DNA of 64,000 nt from Flavobacteriaceae bacterium F08102 (GTDB taxonomy: Bacteria > Bacteroidota > Bacteroidia > Flavobacteriales > Flavobacteriaceae): contig JALKAY010000004.1 in assembly GCA_023015935.1 (NCBI GenBank), forward strand, positions 186,001 to 250,000, in the 5' to 3' direction. Made by a program: the position numbers and the translations under genes. The notes below the pieces were generated by a model. It was given only the letters and a program-made list of their open reading frames with translations. It made no database searches and was not told the origin of the DNA. Position 1 is the stretch's first letter. Each line of letters opens with the position of its first letter. Of this stretch, positions 48,661 through 57,679 are shown piece by piece.

Positions 48661-51027
48661 CTAGGGTTTTCTAGCAATCCAATAGGTTGCTAGGGTCACA
48701 AAAATGACTATACTTATTGAGCTTAGCGGCATTAAGATCGCCGAAACGATGGGTGATAAATTTCCTGTAAGTGCAAACCCCATACCAATGAGATTATAAG
48801 CCAAAGACAAAACAAAGCTAATTTTTACAATACGCAAGGTTCTTTTTGCCTGATTTAACATCGCTGGTATTTTTTGAAAACTCTCTGCATCGATGATTCC
48901 ATCCGAAGCTGGGGAAAACACATTTACATTTTCGGCCATGGCAAATCCCACATCACTTTGTGCCAATGCCCCTGCATCATTTAAACCATCACCAATCATA
49001 AGTACCTTTAATCCTTTTTCTTGTAGTTCTTTAATATAGTTGAGTTTATCTTCTGGTTTTTGATTAAACACAAAAGCGGTTTCTTTTGGCAATATGGTTT
49101 TCAGGTACCCCAAAGAACCTTCATTATCACCAGAAAGTACGCCAATACGGTAGTTTTTAGCCAATGCATTAAAGGTATCTTTCAAGTTTTTGCGATATTC
49201 ACTTTGAAAAGTATAACACCCCTTAACTTGATTATTTATAGCTACATACAACTGAGTTTTAAGTGAGCCCGTAGGCTCTACCCCGACAAAACTTGCAGAA
49301 CCTAAACGGATATTCACTCCTTTCCAACGGCCTTGCAACCCACTACCAAGTACCTCCTCAAATTCATCTATTGAATCAACCTTTGATGTGTCTAAATAAG
49401 TATAAAGCATTCGACTCAAGGGGTGGTTCGACGAATGTAGCAATCCTTTAACACCATTTAATTCAGCTGGAGTCATTGGCTTTCCCTCATAATAAATTTC
49501 CGTCTCCTGCGTGGTTAAGGTTCCTGTTTTATCAAAAATAACCGTATCAATATGCGCTAAATTTTCAACCACCTCTGCACTTTTCAAATACATTTTTCGT
49601 CGTCCATAAATACGAAGCATATTTCCCAAAGCAAAAGGAGCCGATAAGGCAAGGGCACAAGGACAGGCAACGATTAATACCGAAGTAACAACCGTTGCAA
49701 CCATGGTTGAATCTTTAAAGTACCAAAATATTCCAGCCAAAAATGCTATTGCCAAAACAATCATGGTGAATCGCTTACTAATTGCGTCAGTAAGATTTTT
49801 TATGTCACTAACCTTATCTTTCTTAAACACATCATTATTCCACAATTGAGATAAATAACTCTGAGACACCGTTTTAACTACCACCAACTCAACCGCACCT
49901 CCCACTTGTTTTCCACCAGCATACACTTTGTCTCCAATCATTTTTGATACAGGAATAGACTCACCAGTAACAAAACTATAATCTATCAAACCAACACCTT
50001 TTGACAATACTGCATCGACCGGTATAAGCTCTTGATGTCGAATTAAAATACGGTCATTTTTCTTCAATTCTTTAATCAATACACTTTCTTCTTGTTCGTT
50101 GTCTAAAATTCTAGTAACTGCCAATGGGAAATACGACTTATAATCACGTTCAAAGGAGAGAAATTGATACGTTCTTTGCTGAAAAATTCTACCGAGTAAC
50201 AAAAAGAATACGAAGCCTGCGAGACTGTCAAAATACCCTGGCTCATTTTTAATAAAGACTTCATAAGTACTTTTAAAAAACAATACAAAAATTCCAAGAA
50301 CAATTGGCACATCAATATTGAGAATCGATTTTCTTAATCCTTTATAGGCAGAAATGATATAATCATTTGCCGCATAAAACACCACTGGCAAACTCGTTAA
50401 AAAAATGAGCATTCTAAACAATGGGGTATATTGATTTAACCAATATTCATCCGATTCAAAATACTCTGGAAAAGAAAGCATCATAATATTCCCAAAAGCA
50501 AACCCAGCAACCCCCATTTTTAACCATAAAGTTCTATTAATAGAAACTGGTTTTTTTTGTTCATCATCAAGACTGATATAGGGTTCATAGCCAATACGAG
50601 CTAGCAATTCAACCAATGCTCTAAGACTCAATTCATTGTGCCTAAACGTAACTTGCAGTTCTTTTTTAGGAAAATTGACTTGTGTTGCACTCACTGCTGG
50701 AGCTAATTGATGTAGATTTTCTAACACCCAGATACACGAACTACAGTGAATGTGTGGAATGTACAGTGTAATAATAGATGTTGATTCATCCTGAAAATCG
50801 AGTAATTTTTCAAAAATCTCTTTATTGTCTAAATAATTAAAATTTGTTTGTGCGGTATCAGGTCGCTTTCCTGGCGAACTACTCAACTCGTAGTACGTGG
50901 TTAGGTCGTTATCTTGTAGAATGTCATATACAACTTTACACCCTTGACAACAAAAGAATTTATCGTTATAGCGAATTGGATTAGAATCACATGGATTCCC
51001 ACAGTGGAAACAGCTTTCGCCCGTCAT
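48661..51027 (-). CDS. ccoI: Copper-transporting P1B ATPase CcoI
   Basis: 788 residues. The N-terminus has a Cys-rich metal-binding part (CFHCGNPCDSNPIRYNDKFFCCQGCKVVYDIL), a second HMA-type domain (HIHCSSCIWVLENL) and eight membrane segments. CPC in VACPCALALSAPFALGN, DKTGTLT and GDGLNDAGAL are the P-type signatures. CcoI exports copper for cbb3 assembly. It is transcribed apart from the cco operon (148 bp before ccoS), with its own operator and -7 element upstream. Confidence 0.94.
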   Translation of the reverse strand: MTGESCFHCGNPCDSNPIRYNDKFFCCQGCKVVYDILQDNDLTTYYELSSSPGKRPDTAQTNFNYLDNKEIFEKLLDFQDESTSIITLYIPHIHCSSCIWVLENLHQLAPAVSATQVNFPKKELQVTFRHNELSLRALVELLARIGYEPYISLDDEQKKPVSINRTLWLKMGVAGFAFGNIMMLSFPEYFESDEYWLNQYTPLFRMLIFLTSLPVVFYAANDYIISAYKGLRKSILNIDVPIVLGIFVLFFKSTYEVFIKNEPGYFDSLAGFVFFLLLGRIFQQRTYQFLSFERDYKSYFPLAVTRILDNEQEESVLIKELKKNDRILIRHQELIPVDAVLSKGVGLIDYSFVTGESIPVSKMIGDKVYAGGKQVGGAVELVVVKTVSQSYLSQLWNNDVFKKDKVSDIKNLTDAISKRFTMIVLAIAFLAGIFWYFKDSTMVATVVTSVLIVACPCALALSAPFALGNMLRIYGRRKMYLKSAEVVENLAHIDTVIFDKTGTLTTQETEIYYEGKPMTPAELNGVKGLLHSSNHPLSRMLYTYLDTSKVDSIDEFEEVLGSGLQGRWKGVNIRLGSASFVGVEPTGSLKTQLYVAINNQVKGCYTFQSEYRKNLKDTFNALAKNYRIGVLSGDNEGSLGYLKTILPKETAFVFNQKPEDKLNYIKELQEKGLKVLMIGDGLNDAGALAQSDVGFAMAENVNVFSPASDGIIDAESFQKIPAMLNQAKRTLRIVKISFVLSLAYNLIGMGFALTGNLSPIVSAILMPLSSISIVIFVTLATYWIARKP

Positions 51028-51059
51028 ACCTACCTTACTTTTATTACAAATACCTAGCG

Positions 51060-51067
51060 CAAAATTC
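51060..51067 (-). promoter_or_regulatory. -7 element of ccoI
   Basis: The minus strand reads GAATTTTG, 5 of 6 fixed bases of TANNTTTG (G for the first T). It lies exactly 30 bp from the Fnr-type operator, as at nos and cco. Transcription would start near 51055, 28 nt before the start codon. Confidence 0.5.
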
Positions 51068-51089
51068 TATAATTTTAATTAAAAAGTTT

Positions 51090-51103
51090 ATGATAATTAT
51101 CAT
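51090..51103. promoter_or_regulatory. Fnr-type operator shared by ccoI and the fnr-like gene
   Basis: ATGATAATTATCAT, a perfect 14-bp palindrome (16 with flanks). For ccoI it is in the class II activating position. For the fnr-like gene (plus strand) its end is only 17 bp before the last base of the -7 element, so it covers the -33 region. One site may therefore activate ccoI and repress the regulator. Confidence 0.65.
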
Positions 51104-51112
51104 ATATTGGAA

Positions 51113-51120
51113 TATCTTTG
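51113..51120 (+). promoter_or_regulatory. -7 element of the fnr-like gene
   Basis: TATCTTTG, a full TANNTTTG match. Transcription near 51125 places the ATG at 51142 in the message and excludes the upstream TTG at 51118. Confidence 0.6.
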
Positions 51121-51141
51121 AACAGAATTTTTCAGGTCAGT

Positions 51142-51828
51142 ATGAGTGTTTGTAATCAATGTATCATTAAGGAATTCAACACCTTAAAATCCCTTTCCAG
51201 CAACGAACTTAAGCAAATTGCAAAACACAAAACGTCTACTCGTTTTAAGAAAGGAGAAGTCCTTTTTAAAGAAGGCAATTTATTAAACGGGGTGTATTGT
51301 ATCAAAAACGGTGCCTGTAAACTTACAAAGCGTAGCGAAAATGGCAACGAACAAATCGTTAAATTCATAAAAATTGGCGACATGTTAGGTTATCGTTCTG
51401 TTTTAAGTGGAGAACCTGTAAGCTTAACCGTTACCGCAGTAAAGGATATGGAAGCTTGTTTTATCCCCAAGGAAAAAATATTTGAGGCATTAAAAAACAA
51501 TCCCAAATTTTCCCTTGATATGATTAAAACTATTTGTAGTGATTTGCGAGATGCGAATGCCCACCTCACTAATATGGCCCAAAAGAATTCAAAGCAACGC
51601 TTAGCGGATCGACTTCTCTTCCTTCGAAAAACCTTTGGTGAAGATGCTGAAGGGTTTATCAACATCGATTTATCGCGTGAAGAATTTTCGAACATTATTG
51701 GCACCGCATTAGAGTCGGCCATTCGACTCTTATCCGAATTTAAGAAAAAAGGATATATTGAAACCAGAGGAAAACAGATAAAACTGATTGATTTAGCTGG
51801 ATTAGAACAACTGGTGAAAGGGTTTTAA
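51142..51828 (+). CDS. Crp/Fnr family transcription regulator (candidate regulator of the island)
   Basis: 228 residues from the ATG at 51142. A cyclic-nucleotide-binding-type sensor domain (about 20-135) is followed by a C-terminal helix-turn-helix (LSREEFSNIIGTALESAIRLLSEF). Cys4 and Cys7 (MSVCNQC) plus Cys106 (MEACFIP, aligned by eye with E. coli FNR Cys122) could ligate an oxygen-sensing cluster, but the third N-terminal Cys of FNR is absent. Other Cys are 53 and 59. The recognition helix keeps E and R of FNR (LESAIRLL against VETISRLL). It is divergent from ccoI. Confidence 0.88.
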   Translation: MSVCNQCIIKEFNTLKSLSSNELKQIAKHKTSTRFKKGEVLFKEGNLLNGVYCIKNGACKLTKRSENGNEQIVKFIKIGDMLGYRSVLSGEPVSLTVTAVKDMEACFIPKEKIFEALKNNPKFSLDMIKTICSDLRDANAHLTNMAQKNSKQRLADRLLFLRKTFGEDAEGFINIDLSREEFSNIIGTALESAIRLLSEFKKKGYIETRGKQIKLIDLAGLEQLVKGF

Positions 51829-52444
51829 TTTGTAAATCATTGGCAGTTTTGGCGGTTATTTAGCTGTACTAATTATTTTCCCAAACCTTATTTTATTACA
51901 GCGCCTTTACTTGTGGGTTGATTAACGATTGTTGATTTTTGTAATAGATTGACCGCTTGATACGTTGTATGAATTTCATATAATGAAAAGTGTTGTTATT
52001 TTTTCCACTAATTACTCTATATTCCTGCGTTATATTGAGCACGAAAGCGGAGTATCAATGCGAAGCATTGAACCCTCAAGGTGGAAGAATAGCGAAATGA
52101 AAAATGGGGAAGACAGGAGTTAGGAGGAACGAGTAACGACGCCCCATTTTTTGTAGTGGTTTTGATTACGACAGAAGGAGGATTCAAAAATTCCTCAGCT
52201 TGAGGTGTCTTTTTTTGGTTCTTTTTTGGACAAGCAAAAAAGAATAAAAGAAAAAAAGATAAACGCCTTTAGTCTCATCGACATGTAATAGCCTTGTTTA
52301 AAAGCTATTGTATAGCTACCACGCTAAATTCTTTCTGAACAAGCTATTCAAATTCAGAAAATTAAAAAACGGTCAGCACTAATTAGGGATGTTCATAGAA
52401 TTTGGTGCTTAGTATTTGGTATTTAACAATTACACGAGCATTCT
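51829..52444. other. Gene-free stretch with several inverted repeats
   Basis: Convergent end of the fnr-like and trmH genes. Seen: TCAATGC-GAA-GCATTGA at 52055-52071 (perfect 7-bp stem), AAAAATGGGG/CCCCATTTTT at 52100-52109 and 52142-52151, CCTCA-GCT-TGAGG at 52193-52205 followed by a T-run, and TTCTTTTTT with AAAAAAGAA at 52219-52244. No credible gene. The hairpin run may be a repeated intergenic element or a set of terminators. Confidence 0.5.
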
Positions 52445-53122
52445 TTAGGTATTATTTTGCTCCTCCTCAAAACGTCTTCTAATTTGATCGGCATTTGGAA
52501 TACTTTTCATACACCAATCCAATCGGATTTCATCAATTTCATCTTTAGAAAGTTGCCAATTGACCGTAGAGTTACGTAAACGTTCGGTTAAACTTTGTAA
52601 AATAATGGCTGTTGCCACAGATACATTAAGGCTTTCTGTAAATCCAACCATTGGAATTTTTAGATAGCCATCTGCTTCAGCCATCATTTCTTCTGACACG
52701 CCTCTTTTTTCAACACCAAAGATAAATGCCGACTTACGTGTAATATCAAAATCGGCTAACATACTCGACTCCTCATGTGGGGTGGTGGCAATTAGTTGAT
52801 ATCCTTTTTTACGCAAAGCGCGAATACACAGTTTTGTATTATCTCCACCCCCATCATATTGATGAAAATCAATCCATTTCTGAGCACCTTTTGCCACTTG
52901 ATTAGAAACATAACTATGGTATCTTTTTTCAATGACATACAGATCTTGAATCCCAAAAACATCACAACTACGCACAATGGCACTCGTATTATGCTTTTGA
53001 AAAATATCTTCCAAAACCACTGTAAAATGACGTGTTCTGTTTGCTAAAACCTCGTTAAACCGAGCCTTCCGACGCGGTGTCAAAAGTCCTTCCAAATATG
53101 CTAATAATGCTGGATCAACCAT
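52445..53122 (-). CDS. trmH: tRNA (guanosine-2'-O)-methyltransferase, SpoU/TrmH family
   Basis: 225 residues. The trefoil-knot SPOUT motifs are present: motif 1 NTSAIVRSCDVFGI, motif 2 FIFGVEKRGVSEEM, motif 3 IPMVGFTESLNVSVATAI. The C-terminal helical extension (WCMKSIPNADQIRRRF) is that of TrmH, which methylates G18 of tRNA. Monocistronic. Confidence 0.92.
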   Translation of the reverse strand: MVDPALLAYLEGLLTPRRKARFNEVLANRTRHFTVVLEDIFQKHNTSAIVRSCDVFGIQDLYVIEKRYHSYVSNQVAKGAQKWIDFHQYDGGGDNTKLCIRALRKKGYQLIATTPHEESSMLADFDITRKSAFIFGVEKRGVSEEMMAEADGYLKIPMVGFTESLNVSVATAIILQSLTERLRNSTVNWQLSKDEIDEIRLDWCMKSIPNADQIRRRFEEEQNNT

Positions 53123-53175
53123 TAAATTTTGTACCTATTAATTTAAGCCCTAATTTAGTGCAAATATTTTAGTCA

Positions 53176-53865
53176 ATGAAAAAAATTGTGGTACTCACGG
53201 GTGCAGGAATAAGTGCCGAAAGTGGCATTCAAACCTTCAGAGATGCGGATGGACTCTGGGAAGGTCACGATGTACTCGAAGTCGCTTCGCCAGAGGGGTT
53301 TGCAAAAAACCCTGCGCTTGTTCTTGACTTTTACAATCAACGAAGACGACAACTTCACAAGGTACATCCAAATGCTGCCCACCTAGCCCTTGCAAAATTA
53401 CAAGCCGATTATGATGTACACATCATTACACAAAATGTAGATGATTTACACGAGCGTGCTGGAAGTAAACAAGTTGTCCATCTTCATGGAGAGCTACTCA
53501 AAGCGAGAAGTACGTTAGATGAACATCTTATATACGACTGGACTGAGGACTTAAATTTAGGACATACTTGTGAAAAGAATGCTCAACTTCGCCCACATAT
53601 TGTTTGGTTTGGAGAGGCCGTTCCTGCTTTAGAGCAAGCTATATCGCTAACAGCGCAAGCAGACTTCTTAATCATCATAGGCACCTCGATGCAGGTATAT
53701 CCAGCAGCGAGTTTAGTTCACTATACCCCAGCAGGTTGTCCCATCTACTTCATTGACCCTAAGCCTTCGGTAAAAGCGAGTGATTTCAAACATCTCACCG
53801 TCCTTAAAGCGACCGCTACCGAAGGAATGAAACAACTCCTCAAGCAATTCTATGGAAAATGCTGA
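53176..53865 (+). CDS. NAD-dependent deacylase (sirtuin, class III-like, zinc cysteines lost)
   Basis: 229 residues with the Sir2 motifs GAGISAESGIQTFRDADGLW, TQNVDDLHERAG and catalytic His104 (VHLHGELLK). The Y53-x-x-R56 pair (FYNQRRRQL) is the pattern of sirtuins that remove succinyl or malonyl groups. The small zinc domain (about 110-140) holds only Cys132, so the four-cysteine zinc site is gone. It overlaps the next gene by 14 nt. Confidence 0.93.
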   Translation: MKKIVVLTGAGISAESGIQTFRDADGLWEGHDVLEVASPEGFAKNPALVLDFYNQRRRQLHKVHPNAAHLALAKLQADYDVHIITQNVDDLHERAGSKQVVHLHGELLKARSTLDEHLIYDWTEDLNLGHTCEKNAQLRPHIVWFGEAVPALEQAISLTAQADFLIIIGTSMQVYPAASLVHYTPAGCPIYFIDPKPSVKASDFKHLTVLKATATEGMKQLLKQFYGKC

Positions 53866-54430
53866 ATTTATCAGACAAATTGAACAAAAAAACAGGGATT
53901 TAAATCATCAAAATTTTCTCGTTCAAACGTGTATTTCCCAGTCGAGCTTACTTCCCATCTTGATTGACAATATGATTCACAATCAAGAAAACAACACGTA
54001 TTTCGCACGCATCTTAGAACTTGTTGTTAAGGACACGCCAACGGTTCTTCTAGAATACCTCAATGAATTTTCAGCAGTATTACCCTATATCAAAGTAGAT
54101 TCCACTGCTAGATCTTGCGCCAAGATTTGTGAAATCTTACTGACGCACTATGAAATAAAAAAAGATTCACGATATCGGAATGCATTGCACCCCAAACATC
54201 TAGAGCTAATAACATCTACTTGTTTTGACTGGAAAATCAAAAATTACCCTGTTGCCGTCCAAGCCCATGCTATGTACACTTTGTATTTGTTAGGATTTAC
54301 CTATTCGTGGATACATTCAGAACTCACCTTACTCATTCAAAAAAAACTCCCCTCCGGAAGTACGGGTTATCAAAATAGAGGACGAAAAATAATCAAAGCG
54401 ATTGCGACAGAAAAATTATACACTTTATAA
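53852..54430 (+). CDS. Uncharacterised helical-repeat protein
   Basis: 192 residues, no signal or membrane helix. Pairs of helices (LLPILIDNMIHNQ, ARILELVVKDTPTVLLEYLNEF, ICEILLTHYEIKK) look like HEAT-type repeats. I recall such genes labelled adenylosuccinate lyase in other genomes; the sequence shows none of that enzyme's motifs. It overlaps the sirtuin gene by 14 nt, so translation is probably coupled, and it may assist the sirtuin. Confidence 0.7.
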   Translation: MENAEFIRQIEQKNRDLNHQNFLVQTCISQSSLLPILIDNMIHNQENNTYFARILELVVKDTPTVLLEYLNEFSAVLPYIKVDSTARSCAKICEILLTHYEIKKDSRYRNALHPKHLELITSTCFDWKIKNYPVAVQAHAMYTLYLLGFTYSWIHSELTLLIQKKLPSGSTGYQNRGRKIIKAIATEKLYTL

Positions 54431-54436
54431 ACTGAA

Positions 54437-55477
54437 CTATTGGTTCAACAATGCTAAGGCTATACTTTCTTTTCGTTGGACTTTTCCTGTGTGGGTTTCT
54501 TTAAATTTTGGAATAAAATAAAGGTCTTTAGGAACTTCATATCTATGCAGGGTATTCAATTTCGACACCGCTTCGTATAGCTTGGGATTTGGCGCTCCCT
54601 CTACGAATAACACCAACTTCTCTCCCCAACGTTCGTCTGGAATTCCTGCCACGAAAAATCGCTGTGTAATCAATTCGCTCAATTTAGCTTCAATTTGTTC
54701 GGGTATTAATTTCACCCCACCTGAATTTATTACACTGTCAAAACGGCCTAACCATTCAAAACTTTTAGCTGATTTAATCTTCACTAAATCATTCGTAATG
54801 ATTTTTTCATGTAATAGATGTGGTGCAAAAATAACCAAACAGCCACGTTGATCAACAGCAATAGTCACATTTGGTAACACTTGATATACAGGCGACTTTA
54901 ACTTTAAATTTCTAATCGCAATATGTGAACTAGTTTCGGTCATACCGTATGTTGCATACACCTTCGTATCTATCTTTTTTATCTGATTAAGCAAACCTAA
55001 AGACACAGCTCCTCCACCAACGATAAGAGTTTTTATTTGTCCTAGTTTTGATAAGGAATTTTGTACTTGTAGTGGAACCATTGCTGAAAAATCATAAGTT
55101 TCACGATTATGTTCTAGCGGATAATTAGAAGGTGGAATTACGTCGAGGTGCCAACCGAGTGTCAAGGCTCGAACCCACATCATTTTACCAGCGATATACG
55201 AAGATGACAAACAACAAAGTGCTTTCGTCTGTGCGGGTAAATTAAAATACTCGCCACTTGCATATGCACTATTGATCATGTGCTGCTTTAACAAAGTCAT
55301 TTTCTTAGGAATTCCGGTAGAACCTGAAGTTTGTACAACAATTCCATCCTCTTTATTAAACCACTCTCGGATAAAATCGTTTGATTGTTCATCCTGCACA
55401 GCATCAATCAATGATTCTACATCTGTATATGCCTTTGAATTAAGTCGAAATTCTGGATGAATAAAAGCAAAACTCAT
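54437..55477 (-). CDS. menE: o-Succinylbenzoate-CoA ligase, short form
   Basis: 346 residues, about 100 shorter than typical MenE. Seen: AMP-binding motif VQTSGSTGIPKKM (about 49-61), YGMTETSSH (about 175-183), WLGRFDSVINSGG and the C-terminal K in HTGKVQRKE. It activates o-succinylbenzoate to its CoA ester in menaquinone synthesis. Supported by the menC and menA genes nearby. Confidence 0.88.
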   Translation of the reverse strand: MSFAFIHPEFRLNSKAYTDVESLIDAVQDEQSNDFIREWFNKEDGIVVQTSGSTGIPKKMTLLKQHMINSAYASGEYFNLPAQTKALCCLSSSYIAGKMMWVRALTLGWHLDVIPPSNYPLEHNRETYDFSAMVPLQVQNSLSKLGQIKTLIVGGGAVSLGLLNQIKKIDTKVYATYGMTETSSHIAIRNLKLKSPVYQVLPNVTIAVDQRGCLVIFAPHLLHEKIITNDLVKIKSAKSFEWLGRFDSVINSGGVKLIPEQIEAKLSELITQRFFVAGIPDERWGEKLVLFVEGAPNPKLYEAVSKLNTLHRYEVPKDLYFIPKFKETHTGKVQRKESIALALLNQ

Positions 55478-55486
55478 AGTGGCTAT

Positions 55487-56425
55487 TTAGAAAATTTCAT
55501 TTTCAGGAATAAGCGCCGCTTCCCCTAGAGGGCGCTCTATGTTACCTAATAATTTATCACGCCAATTGTTCCACTTAAATTTTTTAGCAAAAATTAATAA
55601 AATCAATGGATAGAGAACAAATACTGGCACATAGGTTTCAAACCCCAAGGAAGGCTCTGAAGTATCCAAGAATAAAGCATCCGTATTAAAGACCATCCAA
55701 TCAGAACTAATAAAGAGTGCGGCAACAATATTATTAGCGGCATGAAGGCCAAGGGCTATTTCCGTTCCCTCATCCATCAATGTTGTAATTCCATACAAGA
55801 ATCCTGTCCCAATATAAAATACCATAATTCCATACCCCAATTCATTCACTTCAGGATTAAAACTGTGCATCAAACCAAATGCAACCGAGGTGATAATTAA
55901 TGGAAACCATCTATTTTTCACTAAAACACCAAGGCCCTGCATCAAATATCCACGAAACATCAATTCTTCAAAACTTGTTTGTAGCGGAATAAACAAGACA
56001 GAAATAATTAGTAAAGTAAAAAACGGAACTGGTTTAAAATTCCAAACGATTTCACTGGTGTCTCCAAGGAAACCCAACGACATAAAGCCTACAGAAATTG
56101 CCATCCACAGAAAAAAAGCAAAGAAGAATCGTTTCCAGTCAACCGTTGGTCTACTGGTGATGAGACTAATAATACTACGTTGATGTAGGTATTTAACGAA
56201 CAATATTAAAAAAACGAGTAAGACTACAAATATGCTGAGATTTTGAAAAAGAAAGACGTTCTTATCTTCTATGTTCGCCATTTCTTGATAGGACAATTCC
56301 GCAATTTCAGGCATATAGTAAACGATGGCAAAATTCAAAAGAAAAGGCGACATCACTACTAAAAACGTAATGGCATAGCGCCACCAGCCTCCATATCCTT
56401 TATAGGCTTGTTGAATATAATTCAT
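55487..56425 (-). CDS. CPBP family intramembrane metalloprotease
   Basis: 312 residues with about eight membrane segments. Motifs: EELMFRGYLMQ (EExxxR), GLMHSFNP (FxxxH) and LHAANNIVAAL (HxxxN/B). These are the Abi/CAAX-type signature. It sits 9 nt after menE on the same strand, an association with menaquinone genes that is unexplained. Confidence 0.85.
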   Translation of the reverse strand: MNYIQQAYKGYGGWWRYAITFLVVMSPFLLNFAIVYYMPEIAELSYQEMANIEDKNVFLFQNLSIFVVLLVFLILFVKYLHQRSIISLITSRPTVDWKRFFFAFFLWMAISVGFMSLGFLGDTSEIVWNFKPVPFFTLLIISVLFIPLQTSFEELMFRGYLMQGLGVLVKNRWFPLIITSVAFGLMHSFNPEVNELGYGIMVFYIGTGFLYGITTLMDEGTEIALGLHAANNIVAALFISSDWMVFNTDALFLDTSEPSLGFETYVPVFVLYPLILLIFAKKFKWNNWRDKLLGNIERPLGEAALIPENEIF

Positions 56426-56602
56426 AAAAATTAGGTTTAATCAAAAATAAGACAATCTAAATGAAATGCAACTTGTAAAGTGTAAAAGTATAAATTTAAA
56501 CCTTACTTTATTGCTGACATACGCTATTTTTACATAAAACACCTACAGAAGCTCTTTTATATCTCCAAAAAAGATTTTAATTAGCTGAAAGGCTCTGATT
56601 TA

Positions 56603-57658
56603 TCACTTTAAACAAGCAGTGTTCCACTCCTTTTTTGGATTTAAACACAAGGCTCCTTCTTTGATAAACAAAGGCGATACGATATTATTCGAAAATACCC
56701 CACCTGTACCCAACCCCTGTACTAGGGGTGCATGTTTTGGATAGGTATACTGAGCAATAGCATTAAGTCCAATATTGCTCTCTAAGGCCGAAGTAATCCA
56801 CCATCCAATCTCCATCCCTTCTGCCAAGTGAATCCATTCATCCGTTCCTTTCATACCTCCTACTAAACTAGGCTTAAGAATAATGTATTGAGGCTTAATA
56901 TCACGTAATAAATTGGCTTTATCTTCTGCCTTAAAAACCCCGATTAACTCTTCATCTAATGCAATGGCTAACGGACTTTCCTCACAAAGACGACGCATTA
57001 ATTCACGCTGTCCAGCTTTAACAGGTTGTTCAATCGAATGTAAATCCAAGTCACTCAATCGCTTTAATTTCTCTAGGGCATCTTCTTCATTAAAAGCCCC
57101 ATTTGCATCAACTCTCAAGGTGAGATCTTTCACTGAAAAACGTTTACGCAATGCGGCAAGTAACTCGTATTCCTCTTCAAAATTAAGCGCCCCAATTTTT
57201 AGCTTTAAGGTTGTAAATCCTTGGGCTAATTTTTCCGTAATTTGAGATTTCATAAAATCGATACTCCCCATCCAAATGAGTCCATTAATAGGGATTCCAG
57301 CAATTCCAGCAGTGAAATCAGAAGGAAATAACACAAAGGGCGTCTCGCTATGTAATGACAACAAAGCTTGTTCTAAACCAAATTGAATAGAAGGAAATTC
57401 ACGTAGCTCCTCCAAAAGCGTATCTACTGGTTGATTAATGTTGTCACACAGCCAAGCCATCTTAGCTTCGTACTCGGGACGGTCATCAGCGCTAAGTCCG
57501 CGAAACAAGGCGCATTCACCATAGCCCTTTGCCTGTCCGCTGGAGAGCTGTAAAAAAAAGGTCTCTTTCTGATGAAGCACCCCACGGGAAGTCCCCCCAG
57601 GTCGTTTAAAGTTTAGGAGATAAGAACTGAATTGTGCGTTAATTTTTTGCAAGGTCAT
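56603..57658 (-). CDS. menC: o-Succinylbenzoate synthase
   Basis: 351 residues, enolase superfamily. KLKIG (catalytic Lys), VDANGAF, SIEQP, ALDEE and the second Lys in IILKPSLVGG are visible in order. It dehydrates SHCHC to o-succinylbenzoate in menaquinone synthesis. 177 bp separates it from the CPBP gene. Confidence 0.92.
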   Translation of the reverse strand: MTLQKINAQFSSYLLNFKRPGGTSRGVLHQKETFFLQLSSGQAKGYGECALFRGLSADDRPEYEAKMAWLCDNINQPVDTLLEELREFPSIQFGLEQALLSLHSETPFVLFPSDFTAGIAGIPINGLIWMGSIDFMKSQITEKLAQGFTTLKLKIGALNFEEEYELLAALRKRFSVKDLTLRVDANGAFNEEDALEKLKRLSDLDLHSIEQPVKAGQRELMRRLCEESPLAIALDEELIGVFKAEDKANLLRDIKPQYIILKPSLVGGMKGTDEWIHLAEGMEIGWWITSALESNIGLNAIAQYTYPKHAPLVQGLGTGGVFSNNIVSPLFIKEGALCLNPKKEWNTACLK

Positions 57659-57679
57659 AGAAGATTTAAGCGTAAAAAC

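Noticed and set aside
51118-51141. TTG start of the fnr-like gene
   Set aside because: The TTG overlaps the -7 promoter element; the ATG at 51142 fits the family N-terminus and the message.
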